Assembly: GCA_022826195.1 (NCBI GenBank)
Contig: JAJDVI010000028.1
Coordinates: 1-45,574, forward strand
Length of the DNA: 45,574 nt
Direction: 5' to 3'
From: Acidobacteriota bacterium
GTDB lineage: Bacteria > Acidobacteriota > Vicinamibacteria > Marinacidobacterales > Marinacidobacteraceae
In this document: positions 39,301 to 45,563 of the stretch, piece by piece
Layout: each line of letters opens with the position of its first letter
Numbering within the stretch: the stretch's first letter is position 1
Program-made: the position numbers and the translations under genes
Notes under the pieces: generated by a model
The model's database searches: none
What the model saw: the letters and a program-made list of their open reading frames with translations, nothing else
Told to the model about the DNA's origin: nothing

Positions 39301-40316
39301 GGGTGGGGGCCGACCTCGTGCATCTGATCCCCGGCGAATCGGACGTCGGAGGCCGCGCGCAGCTTCCCGGCGTGTTCGGGCTCTCGAACTGGCCGGGCGG
39401 TTCCTTCCCGCACGAGGTGGGGCACAACCTGGGACTCCGGCACGCCCGCTACGAGTGGAAAGGGGGGAGCAGCAATCGTCTGAGGCCGGATCCGGCCTAC
39501 GGGTACGTCAATCCGACCGGGGTGAAGCCCGGCGCGCGCCGGTCCACCCAATGGCGAACGATCATGGCGTACGTCGACGAGTGCGAGGATCAGTTCACCT
39601 TCTGCGGCCGGGTGCCCCGGTTCTCGAACCCGCGGGAAAGCTACAACGGCGAGCGGACCGGAGTCCCCTTCAATGCCGAACCCGGGGACACGGCGTGGGG
39701 GCTGACGGGTCCAGCCGATGCGGCGAGCGTCATCGACGTCACCGCCCCCGTGGTCGCCACGTGGCGGGACCGTCCCGCCACCCCGGAGCAGGCCACCGCC
39801 AGCGGGCAACCGGCGCGCCGCCCAGGCGGGATCCACGCCCCGCCGCCGGGACAGCCGGCGGGCCTGTTCTTCGATCCCCTCTTCGCGGCCACCGCGCCTT
39901 CGGCCGCCGCCGCAATCGCGCCCGGAGTCCCGCAGCCGGATTCGATGTCGCTACGGCGCCGTCTGGTGGCCGTCGATTTCCGCCAACTCGGCGAAACCGT
40001 CAATGAACTGGCCCTGAACCTCTTCGACGACGCCGACTTCATCGGATTGGTGGAGCAAACGGCGCCCACCTTCTCGGGCGGCTACGTCCTCTCGGGCCGG
40101 CTGGCGGGAGAGGACGGCGCCATGACCCTGGTGGTCAACGGCAACATCGTCGCCGGCAGGATCTGGACCCCGGAGGCGACCTATCGCATATCCCCGGCCG
40201 ACGGCGGCTTCCACGCCATCCAGCAGGTCGACCGGCAGCAGCTACCCCCACTGGCCGATCCGCTGCCCCGCCCCCTCCCGGAGGACGACCGGCGGGATCC
40301 ACCGCGCCGGCAGTAG
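36306..40316 (+). CDS. Giant secreted LRR / cadherin-like / zincin metalloprotease protein
   Basis: A 1336-residue exported protein. After a signal peptide (about 1-28), two LRR blocks (about 35-490 and 598-900) each open with a cap (DRAALVALYDATGGAEWV; DREALEAFYNATGGDAWV). Both are built from 24-residue plant-type repeats (NELTGPIPTxLxxLxxLxxLxL). Between them is a cadherin/Ig-like domain (NRAPTAVNAIPAQTL..VSVTACD). From residue 915 (VDIAVVYTPSAREAAGG) runs a reprolysin-like zincin with HEVGHNLGLRH (from H1036) and Met-turn RTIMAYVDE. A C-terminal module (about 1210-1320, LNLFDDADFIGLVEQTAPTF..GRIWTPEATYRI) resembles the N-terminal prodomain-like module of other bacterial zincins. Likely a surface or secreted adhesin-protease. 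Confidence 0.88.
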   Translation: MISWRTTALLALATPVGWAGFVTEAAAQGSATADRAALVALYDATGGAEWVHATNWKTTQPLRRWYGVQTNSRGRVIGLDLEGNGLAGTIPAGLGNLDSLETLELGRNELTGALPASLGELSNLRRVSLWGNAFTGEIPASLRNLSRLEFLNLSGNGLTGPAPAWLGDLRRLWLLWLGGNELTGPVPTGLRNLNRLQSLNLGSNRLTGTVPAWLGDLSELRSLWLGHNELTGPIPTALQDLDHLESLDLSGNGLTGAIPAWLGEMSDLRSLQLADNELTGTIPAALRNLDQLETLNLGGNSLPGAIPTWLGQMSSLRTLRLYNNGLSGTIPSAVRNLDRLETLNLSGNDLTGTIPTWLGELSSLRSLWLRNNELSGVLPTALRNLDELESLNLGGNDVSGAVPLWLGELSNLRRLYLYNNEFTGPLPDAFGRLRDLEDLGISYNPLTGQLPGSLTQLPGVTWLDIRGTALCAPTDAAFLAWLAGVETFRGETCNRAPTAVNAIPAQTLTMPESLAVPVAENFADPDDDALRYTALSSFAAPVAAAVSGHTVWLSARKEGETTVSVTACDPDRRCAAQTMQVKVEPASAASPSDREALEAFYNATGGDAWVHNANWKTSAALDSWHGVTTGPSGRVTGLRLWQNGLTGAIPAALRSLDQLEVLNLGGNSLAGPIPAWLGSVSSLRALSLWGNDLTGPLPAALGNLRDLRVLNLCCNELTGVIPYTLQELGGLEELGLSWNDLVGPIPSWATGLTSLRRLSLARNELTGPIPTGLDALSELRHLSLGPNDLSPGPIPAALGGLVHLEELYLGGTNRTGPIPPELGNLANLRVLSLYGNGLAGAVPDELAGLTNLGHLYLSGNFGLTGPLPPEWELPELKRLDVFLTQSCAPAAWQEELEMIEFEGTVCADEEEAPTVDIAVVYTPSAREAAGGTDAVEAEIDLMIAVTNQAFRDSGIRSRVELVARSETPYTETGVSVTDLRRLRDPEDGHMDEVHAMRERVGADLVHLIPGESDVGGRAQLPGVFGLSNWPGGSFPHEVGHNLGLRHARYEWKGGSSNRLRPDPAYGYVNPTGVKPGARRSTQWRTIMAYVDECEDQFTFCGRVPRFSNPRESYNGERTGVPFNAEPGDTAWGLTGPADAASVIDVTAPVVATWRDRPATPEQATASGQPARRPGGIHAPPPGQPAGLFFDPLFAATAPSAAAAIAPGVPQPDSMSLRRRLVAVDFRQLGETVNELALNLFDDADFIGLVEQTAPTFSGGYVLSGRLAGEDGAMTLVVNGNIVAGRIWTPEATYRISPADGGFHAIQQVDRQQLPPLADPLPRPLPEDDRRDPPRRQ

Positions 40317-40520
40317 GCGGCAACACGGCGCCCCCGGCCTGGAACTCCGGGTTCCCGAGCTACGAGGAATGGAGGCCGGCTGGCGCCGTCTCCCATCCTT
40401 CGTGCCCAAGGGGTCTCCGCAGAGCTATCGCTCCGCTTCGGAAACAGCGGCACGGCGGCCCCCAGGGCCGCGGGACCGCGTAAGGCTGTTTGTCCGGATG
40501 GCGGAACGGCTTGGAACGCC
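40317..40520. other. Non-coding gap before the IME
   Basis: A degenerate REP-like stretch begins near 40337 (GGCCTGGAACTCCGGGTTCC). The left half of a REP unit (CGGCTTGGAACGCC, 40507-40520) directly abuts the proposed element end. No gene. Confidence 0.5.
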
Positions 40521-40531
40521 GACCTCCGGTC
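40521..40531. repeat. Proposed attachment core, left end
   Basis: GACCTCCGGTC, itself an imperfect palindrome (GACC-TCC-GGTC) equal to the stem-loop tip of REP units. Preceded by REP left-half sequence, followed by non-REP element sequence. Confidence 0.6.
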
Positions 40532-40617
40532 CACGGCGTGCGTCTCGTAAGTTATTGATTATGGGGACCACTATACACGGTTCCGGAAAACCGGGCGTGA
40601 CATCGTGCGGCACATCC

Positions 40618-41220
40618 TCAATTGGGACCTTCCGGCGGCACTCCGAAGAGATTGATCCAGGCGATCACGTCCTGGCGGGACGTGCGCGAGAGGTGGATGG
40701 CGCGGGCGACCTGGTGGATGGACATGCCTCCGGACCAGAGAAGCCCGGGCAGATCCCAGGGATGGATACACGCGAAGACGTGCCTCACCTGGTCACTCTC
40801 AACAGGCGTCATGTGTGCGGAACGGAAGATCCGGGCGAGTTCGACGCCGGTTGGGCGGTCCGGGTAGCCGGCCAGGTGGCCACCCGAAAGGTGGGAGAAG
40901 AAGGCGCGCACCTGCTCCGGGGGAGTGGGGGGCGCCGAAAGGGCCTTCGGGTGCTCGAACCACGCGAGCGGCAGGGGATTTCGGTGCGGGACCGCGAACT
41001 CGGGGTCCACGCCGTAGTAACGAGGCGGCTTTCCCGGCCCTCCAATGAGAGCGCCGTGTTCGCCGAGCGACCATTCGCGCGGGTCTTCTCCGCTCCGGAT
41101 GCAATTCTCGACATCGCGCAACTCCGCGCGGGCGTAAAGCTCCTCGCGGGACGGGAAGTGTTCCGCCGTGCTGGTCTGCGGGTTGGAAAAGAAGTGGCGA
41201 ATCTTCGGAATATCGAGCAT
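40618..41220 (-). CDS. Unknown partner of the AbiEii-type gene
   Basis: A 200-residue soluble protein; I recognise no family. Visible features are a charged N-terminus (HFPSREELYARAELRDVENC), a Pro/Gly-rich middle (GGPGKPPRYYGVDPEF) and a C-terminal segment MSIHQVARAIHLSRTSRQDV. The last may be a small helix-turn-helix. It starts 16 bp after the nucleotidyltransferase stop, same strand, so it is very probably the second gene of that operon and ends the IME cargo. By position it could be antitoxin, regulator or effector partner. It is not a recognisable AbiEi. ATG at 41220. Confidence 0.7.
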   Translation of the reverse strand: MLDIPKIRHFFSNPQTSTAEHFPSREELYARAELRDVENCIRSGEDPREWSLGEHGALIGGPGKPPRYYGVDPEFAVPHRNPLPLAWFEHPKALSAPPTPPEQVRAFFSHLSGGHLAGYPDRPTGVELARIFRSAHMTPVESDQVRHVFACIHPWDLPGLLWSGGMSIHQVARAIHLSRTSRQDVIAWINLFGVPPEGPN

Positions 41221-41236
41221 TTGAGATCAGGCGTCG

Positions 41237-41965
41237 TCAGCGCTCCAAATCGATTTCACGGCGGCGTTCAAGCTCCGGCGTTCTGGATAGGATCTCGCGC
41301 AAGACCTGTTCGGCCACGAACGGCGCGGGGTCTTTGGCCTCCTCAGTGTAGGCGGGCCGGATGAGGGCACGCTGGTTGGCTCTCTGCGTCCAGCCTTCCC
41401 CGAGGCTCGTGAGTTCGTGCTTGAGCTGCCGGAGGTCCGAGACGCCGATGTTCTTCATCGCGGCTTTGACCGCGGCAGGGTCGTGGTGCCTCGCGACGGC
41501 GAAGTCGTAGAGGTCCCGCGCCAGCAGCTTCCTGGAGTCAAGCATCCGCCCCCAGAGCTTCTTGGCCAGGATCTCGGCGTTGGTTTCGAGCGGCACACGC
41601 GTGCCTCGGACCGTATCCTCGGATCTGGGGTTGTCCGTTTGTGGAAGGCTGGTGAACAGGGTGACCTCCCGTCCGCCGTGCAGCACGATCTTGGTGTTCC
41701 AGCGGAGGACAGTCAGGACTTCCATTGGACCGGCGCGGTGGGTGATCGCGCGCACGAACGCGTCGCGGCGCTCCCAGAGCCGGACGTACGACTCCTGATC
41801 GGTGACGAGGTCCACGTCGGTGCTGTGGCGGTGCGCCCAGCGCGCGGCCAAGGCGGTTCCGCCTCCAAGACGCATGCGGTCTTCCCCGCCCAAATGCTCC
41901 CCGAAGGCCTCGCGGACCGCCTCGAACAGGCCCGCCGGCCCGGCAGGCAGGTCATATTCCGCCAT
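41237..41965 (-). CDS. AbiEii-type nucleotidyltransferase toxin
   Basis: A 242-residue protein of the nucleotidyltransferase AbiEii/AbiGii (MenT-related) superfamily. The NTase signature is GGGTALAARW (34-43) followed by HRHSTDVDLV with metal-binding D50 and D52; a later ETNAEILAKKLWGRM matches the conserved lysine segment. Members transfer nucleotides to tRNA ends or other targets and serve as phage-defence toxins neutralised by an AbiEi-like antitoxin. No canonical AbiEi gene precedes it; the gap 41966-42092 before the mob genes is empty. The partner may be the following gene. Confidence 0.85.
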   Translation of the reverse strand: MAEYDLPAGPAGLFEAVREAFGEHLGGEDRMRLGGGTALAARWAHRHSTDVDLVTDQESYVRLWERRDAFVRAITHRAGPMEVLTVLRWNTKIVLHGGREVTLFTSLPQTDNPRSEDTVRGTRVPLETNAEILAKKLWGRMLDSRKLLARDLYDFAVARHHDPAAVKAAMKNIGVSDLRQLKHELTSLGEGWTQRANQRALIRPAYTEEAKDPAPFVAEQVLREILSRTPELERRREIDLER

Positions 41966-42092
41966 CAGACGTTACCGGTGTCCTCGTGGAATATCGGTCC
42001 TGATCCCGAGGGGAGGGTGGCCCATGTTAGCGCGGCCCAGGGGCTCGCCGGAGCGTGGACGACATGGCGTCCGGCGGAACTCCCGAGAGGCG

Positions 42093-43637
42093 CTAGCGGC
42101 TCCGACCATGGTCCTGCTCCGGGCTCCGGCGGCGCCTCGGCTGCGGAGGCCGCCGGCGCATCACATCCAGGGCTCGCGCAACGTCTCGGCGAGCGTCCTG
42201 TAGTCCTGGGCCAAGTACTTCACTAGCCCTTCGAGCTGCTCGAACTGCTGCCGCAAGGTCGCGTTCTCCTCGCTGTGCCGCTCGGTTCGCTGCAGCAAGG
42301 CTTCGATCTGCTCGCCTTGCCGCCGCTGCTCCTGCTCGTAATGCGCGCACAGCCGCTCCAAGGCGGCCGTCGACTGTCTTTGTAGCTCGCTCATACAGTC
42401 TCCTCACTCGCTCGACAGCTTGAATGCAGGCCGTCCGTCCACGTTCCAGGGCGGCTGGTCCGGCGCGCCGGCCGGAAGGACCACGAAGCGCTCGCCGCCG
42501 ACCTCCAGCAGGTTCACGCCCCAGGTCGTGTCCTCCATCTCGGCCAGGGTCTCCCGCGCCTCCTCGATCTGGATGTCGAGCGCCGCGAGCGTCTCGATCC
42601 GGCTCTGGATACGCGCCGCCAGCCAGTGGGTCAGCGCCCAACTCCCGCCGCTGATCCCGAGGAAGATCACCAGCCCGACCACCAGGGGCCGCAGCCACGC
42701 GTTCAGCAGCATCGCGCGCGTCCGCGCGGCCGTCACCCCCATATCGGCTTCGATGGAACGCAGCGCGGCGTTCGCGGCGGCGCGCAAGCTCTCGCCAAGC
42801 TGCTTCAACTCGTTCGCGGTCACCTCCTCGATCTGCCGGCGGTCGGTCTCCATCCGGCTCCGCAGCCGGGCGCTCAAGTCGTTTCGGTTCGAAGTCCTGC
42901 TCATAGAGCACTCCTTTGAGCCGCCAGCGGTCCCCGGTGTCCGGGTCGCGGGCGGTCAGGTAGTCCTTGCCCTGGCGGGGTACCTCGAGGCCGGTCTCCT
43001 TGAGGGCGGCGACCACGTCGGCGCGGTTCTTCACCGCACCGTGCTCGACGCGCTGCAGGAGGTAGTCGCGGATCAACTCGCGCGGGCCGGGCTCCACTTC
43101 GATGCCGGCCCGCAGCCTCGCCGCCTCGATGTAGGCGCGATGGCCGGGCTGGTGCGGCTTGGCCCGCGCCGGGTCGTCGGGGCGGGCCCAGCCGTGCTGG
43201 TGGTTGAAGGCGTCGCGCAGCGCGTCGAACGTCTTCTGCCAGCCGGGGGGCGCGATGTTGAGGCTGCGGTCGGTCTCCAGGTCGTAGCGTGCGGTGAGGA
43301 CGTGCACGTGGACCCCGGTGCCGTGCTCGCGGTGCAGGACCGCCGTCCAGGCGTAGCGGTCGGGCGCAAGGCCCGCCCAGGCCGTCTTCTCGAACTCGTC
43401 GAGGACGGCCCCGATCTGCTCGTCGGTGGGCTGGTCCTCCGGCGCCCAGGAGATCACGCCCGAGGTGAACTTGCGCTCGAACTCCAGCGAGTCGGCGACG
43501 TCGGCCACGTGGTCCGGGTTCCCGCGCAGGACCTCGATGCCGGGTCGCACCCGCCCGGCGGAGTCGCGTTCGCCGACGAGATAGTCGGCGGCGGCGCGGG
43601 CTGAGCCGGTGCCGCGACCGTGGAACCTAATGTGCAC
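42093..43637 (-). CDS. mobA: ColE1/MbeA-like relaxase
   Basis: A 514-residue relaxase that should nick oriT and lead the strand into the recipient. The N-terminal domain has GTGSARAAADYLVGERD (candidate Tyr19), the VLRGNPDHVADVADSLEF segment typical of MbeA-like proteins, and motif III HREHGTGVHVHV (H102, E104, H110, H112). From about residue 290 the sequence is low-complexity Arg/Ala/Asp, because it overlaps mobB and mobD in another frame. The GTG start overlaps the end of mobC by 11 nt. No type IV secretion genes are present, so it depends on a helper element. Confidence 0.9.
   Translation of the reverse strand: MHIRFHGRGTGSARAAADYLVGERDSAGRVRPGIEVLRGNPDHVADVADSLEFERKFTSGVISWAPEDQPTDEQIGAVLDEFEKTAWAGLAPDRYAWTAVLHREHGTGVHVHVLTARYDLETDRSLNIAPPGWQKTFDALRDAFNHQHGWARPDDPARAKPHQPGHRAYIEAARLRAGIEVEPGPRELIRDYLLQRVEHGAVKNRADVVAALKETGLEVPRQGKDYLTARDPDTGDRWRLKGVLYEQDFEPKRLERPAAEPDGDRPPADRGGDRERVEAAWRELARRRERRAAFHRSRYGGDGRADARDAAERVAAAPGGRAGDLPRDQRRELGADPLAGGAYPEPDRDARGARHPDRGGAGDPGRDGGHDLGREPAGGRRRALRGPSGRRAGPAALERGRTACIQAVERVRRLYERATKTVDGRLGAAVRALRAGAAAARRADRSLAAANRAAQRGERDLAAAVRAARRASEVLGPGLQDARRDVARALDVMRRRPPQPRRRRSPEQDHGRSR
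42161..42394 (-). CDS. mobD: MbeD/MobD-like mobilization protein nested in mobA
   Basis: A 77-residue, fully helical coiled-coil protein (MSELQRQSTAALERLCAHYE, then QLEGLVKYLAQDYRTLAETL). It is a MbeD/MobD-type protein linked in ColE1 plasmids to mobilization or entry functions. It lies wholly inside mobA in a different frame, 9 bp after mobB. A GAGGAG Shine-Dalgarno sits 5-6 nt before the ATG, supporting real translation. Confidence 0.83.
   Translation of the reverse strand: MSELQRQSTAALERLCAHYEQEQRRQGEQIEALLQRTERHSEENATLRQQFEQLEGLVKYLAQDYRTLAETLREPWM
42404..42904 (-). CDS. mobB: MbeB-like mobilization protein nested in mobA
   Basis: A 166-residue protein: an N-terminal helical part (SARLRSRMETDRRQIEEVTA), one transmembrane segment about 68-92 (WLRPLVVGLVIFLGISGGSW), a second helical part (IEEARETLAEMEDTTWGVNL) and a small C-terminal domain (GGERFVVLPAGAPDQPPW). 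It fits the MbeB type that stabilises the relaxosome at the membrane. It is completely embedded in mobA in another frame, yet has its own AAGGAG site 7 nt before the ATG. The same nesting is known for mbeB/mbeD in ColE1. Confidence 0.85.
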   Translation of the reverse strand: MSRTSNRNDLSARLRSRMETDRRQIEEVTANELKQLGESLRAAANAALRSIEADMGVTAARTRAMLLNAWLRPLVVGLVIFLGISGGSWALTHWLAARIQSRIETLAALDIQIEEARETLAEMEDTTWGVNLLEVGGERFVVLPAGAPDQPPWNVDGRPAFKLSSE

Positions 43638-43965
43638 CGCGGTCCTCTCCGTGAGGCAGGGCCAGTGCGCGCAGCGCCCGCTCGACCGCCCTCAGCCCGT
43701 CGAGCACCCGGACCGCATCGAGGACGGCGGCGCGGGTGTTCGCCCAGCGCGCGAGCTGGTTGAGGTTGCTGCCGATGCGCGCGATCTGGCGGCTGCGCTC
43801 CCGCTCCACGGCCAGCGCCGGCGCGGTCCACACCTGGGTTCGCGCCATCGCCATCCGCAGCAGTGCGGAGGGCGACACGCCAGCCGCCGCCGCCTTCTTC
43901 TTCCAGGCGGCGTGCTCCGCCCGCGTCACGCGGGCGGCAACCACGACGGTGCGCCGCTCAGCCAT
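43627..43965 (-). CDS. mobC: MobC-like relaxosome accessory protein
   Basis: A 112-residue DNA-binding protein. A ribbon-helix-helix-like start (MAERRTVVVAARVTRAEHAA) leads to the MobC signature IGSNLNQLARWANT and a helical C-terminus. MobC proteins help relaxases melt oriT. The start is set at the ATG 43965; upstream extension enters the palindromic oriT-like region. It is the first gene of the mob operon and overlaps mobA by 11 nt. Confidence 0.88.
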   Translation of the reverse strand: MAERRTVVVAARVTRAEHAAWKKKAAAAGVSPSALLRMAMARTQVWTAPALAVERERSRQIARIGSNLNQLARWANTRAAVLDAVRVLDGLRAVERALRALALPHGEDRGAH

Positions 43966-44199
43966 GAGCGCACCGTCCCGGGGGTTCGGGGGACGGCGTC
44001 CCCCGACCGCGTCCTGCCTCGGCAGCGGCGCGAGAGGCCGGGGGTTTGAAGGGGGGCGCAGCACCCCCTCGCCAGAACTCAGTGTTTAACACTGAGTAGG
44101 CTGGCCTACCAACAAGTGGCCTGCCGGCTCTGGCGTTCTCGCCCGCCGTCGTGGACCTGATGACGACCGTCACCAGGGCACACGGAGGCGCGGCTGTGG
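43966..44199. other. Palindrome-rich oriT candidate
   Basis: A 234-bp non-coding gap between mobC and the integrase. Successive hairpins are TCGGGGGAC-GGC-GTCCCCCGA (43986-44006), GGGGG-loop-CCCCC (44052-44068), ACTCAGTGTT-T-AACACTGAGT (44077-44097) and GTAGGC-TG-GCCTAC (44096-44109). Position directly upstream of the mob operon is where oriT lies in ColE1-type systems. The exact nick site is not assigned. Confidence 0.55.
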
Positions 44200-45384
44200 T
44201 CATGCCGCAGCGTCGGTCCCGGCCAGGAACGCGGCCCATTGTTCCATGAGCGCCCGCCGCCGCTCGAACAGGTCCGTCCGCCGATAGGCGGCCTCGACCC
44301 GGTCCGAGTTCACATGGGCGAGCGCGAGTTCGCACACCTCACGGGGCGCGTCCGTGCACTCCGCCGCCCAGTCCCGGAAGCTCGAGCGGAACCCGTGAGG
44401 CACCGCGCCGATCCCGAGGTCACGCACCAGCTTCACGATCGCCGCCCCGTCGAGCGCGCGGCCACGCTCCGAGGGGAACACCACCCCGGAGCCGTCCGCG
44501 AGCGCCTGCGCCTCCTCCAGCACCGCCAAGGCCCGCCTGGACAACGGAACCCGGTGCTCCCGGTTCGTCTTCATCCGCGCCGCCGGGATCCGCCACTCCC
44601 GCGCCTCAAGATCGAACTCATCCCACCGCGCGCGGCGGACCTCTCCGCTCCGGCAGGCCGTCAGCACCAGGAACTCGAACGCCAGCACCGCGGCGGGATA
44701 CGCACCACAACCGCGCACCGTCGCGATGGCCCCGGCAACCTCGGCATACGGGAGCGCCGCGAGGTGCTGGGGGCGGATGCCGTTCTTGGGGAGCGCCGCG
44801 CCCACCGCCGCGCCCGCCGGGTTGTCTTCCCGGTAGCCCTGCGCGATGGCCCACAGCATCACCGCCGAGATCCGCTGCCGCACCCGCCGCGCCGTCACCC
44901 GCTTCTCGTTCCAGATCGGCAGGAGGACCGCCATCACGTCCGGCGCCTTGATCCGGTCCACCCGGAGCCGGCCGAGCCGCGGCATCGCGTAGTCCCGCAG
45001 CGTCGCCCGCCAGTCCTTCTCGGACCGGCTGCCGTCCTTCCAGCCGGCAGAGTGGATCGCGATGACCTTCTCCACGGCCTGCTCGAAGGTGGGGAAGCTC
45101 CGCTTCCGGCCGGTGACCAGCTCGCCGCGCTGGCGCGCCAGGAGGTTCAGAACGCACTTCTGGCGCGCCTCGGCGAGGCTGACGTGGGGCCAGGAGCCGA
45201 GCCCGAGGTTGCGGGGCCGGCCGTCCACGGTGATGCGCTGGCCCCAGGACTTGGCGAGGTGTCCGCGGGCGGTGCGCTTCACCCGGAGGGAGAGTCCGCC
45301 GGAGCCGCGGCCGTCGCCGTACCATCCGGGTTCCTTTATGGTCTCGACAAAGCGCGCGGAGAGTCGGTAGGGTCGTTCAGCCAT
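44200..45384 (-). CDS. int: P4-type tyrosine integrase of the IME
   Basis: A 394-residue site-specific recombinase. The N-terminal arm-binding domain is DUF4102-like (YGDGRGSGGLSLRVKRTARG, NLGLGSWPHVSLAEARQK), followed by a core-binding domain and the catalytic domain. The full catalytic set is R245 (LTACRSGEVRRARW), K272 (RMKTNREHRVPLS), H330/R333 (PHGFRSSFRDWA), H357 (LALAHVNSD) and Tyr367 (VEAAYRRTD). The ATG at 45384 has AGGAGA 9 nt upstream. P4-type enzymes usually target tRNA genes, but here the adjacent end lies in a REP palindrome. It reads away from the right attachment core. Confidence 0.93.
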   Translation of the reverse strand: MAERPYRLSARFVETIKEPGWYGDGRGSGGLSLRVKRTARGHLAKSWGQRITVDGRPRNLGLGSWPHVSLAEARQKCVLNLLARQRGELVTGRKRSFPTFEQAVEKVIAIHSAGWKDGSRSEKDWRATLRDYAMPRLGRLRVDRIKAPDVMAVLLPIWNEKRVTARRVRQRISAVMLWAIAQGYREDNPAGAAVGAALPKNGIRPQHLAALPYAEVAGAIATVRGCGAYPAAVLAFEFLVLTACRSGEVRRARWDEFDLEAREWRIPAARMKTNREHRVPLSRRALAVLEEAQALADGSGVVFPSERGRALDGAAIVKLVRDLGIGAVPHGFRSSFRDWAAECTDAPREVCELALAHVNSDRVEAAYRRTDLFERRRALMEQWAAFLAGTDAAA

Positions 45385-45552
45385 GGATCAGGTCTCCTGT
45401 GAGCGGTAGCTGGAGAGCACGAAATGGCCGGGAACGGCGGGGTCGGCGCCGTTCCCCTGGGGAACAGTATAGCACGGTAAGTCATTGACAAACCAGCGTG
45501 TTACGGGAACATCATGGCACTTCTCGGAACCCCTCGGAACCGACGAAATGCA
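45385..45552 (-). promoter_or_regulatory. Integrase promoter/leader with overlapping hairpins
   Basis: Two alternative structures share bases: GGGAACGGCG/CGCCGTTCCC (45430-45439 with 45447-45456) and GTTCCCC-T-GGGGAAC (45451-45465). They cannot both form. On the minus strand TATACT (45471-45466) is a possible -10 just upstream of them. A doubled CTCGGAACC sits at about 45535-45554. An attenuator or protein-binding role for int control is inferred. Confidence 0.45.
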
Positions 45553-45563
45553 GACCTCCGGTC
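45553..45563. repeat. Proposed attachment core, right end
   Basis: Second copy of GACCTCCGGTC, followed by the REP right half GGCACGCGCGG to the window end. The same string occurs in the intact REP unit at 36153-36175. Confidence 0.6.

Larger units (their letters stand above)
40521..45563. mobile_element. Integrative mobilizable element inserted in a REP palindrome
   Basis: The boundaries are the 11-bp direct repeat GACCTCCGGTC at 40521-40531 and 45553-45563 (unit 5032 bp). The cargo from right to left is a P4-type integrase (adjacent to the right end, as usual), an oriT-like region, mobC, mobA with nested mobB and mobD, an AbiEii-type gene and an unknown partner. The left flank CGGCTTGGAACGCC plus the 11-mer plus the right flank GGCACGCGCGG reconstitutes an intact REP unit of the host family. 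GTAAGTTATTGA (40547-40558) and GTAAGTCATTGA (45478-45489) near the two ends may be integrase arm sites. Boundaries are inferred; the gene content is seen. Confidence 0.72.

Noticed and set aside
42093..42904. mobB and mobD as spurious shadows of mobA
   Set aside because: Each has a family-typical sequence, its own ribosome site and the known ColE1 arrangement, so they are kept as genes.
40547..45489. GTAAGT(T/C)ATTGA as the attachment core of the IME
   Set aside because: Both copies lie inside the GACCTCCGGTC repeats and do not rebuild a recognisable site when joined; more likely integrase arm sites, though not excluded.
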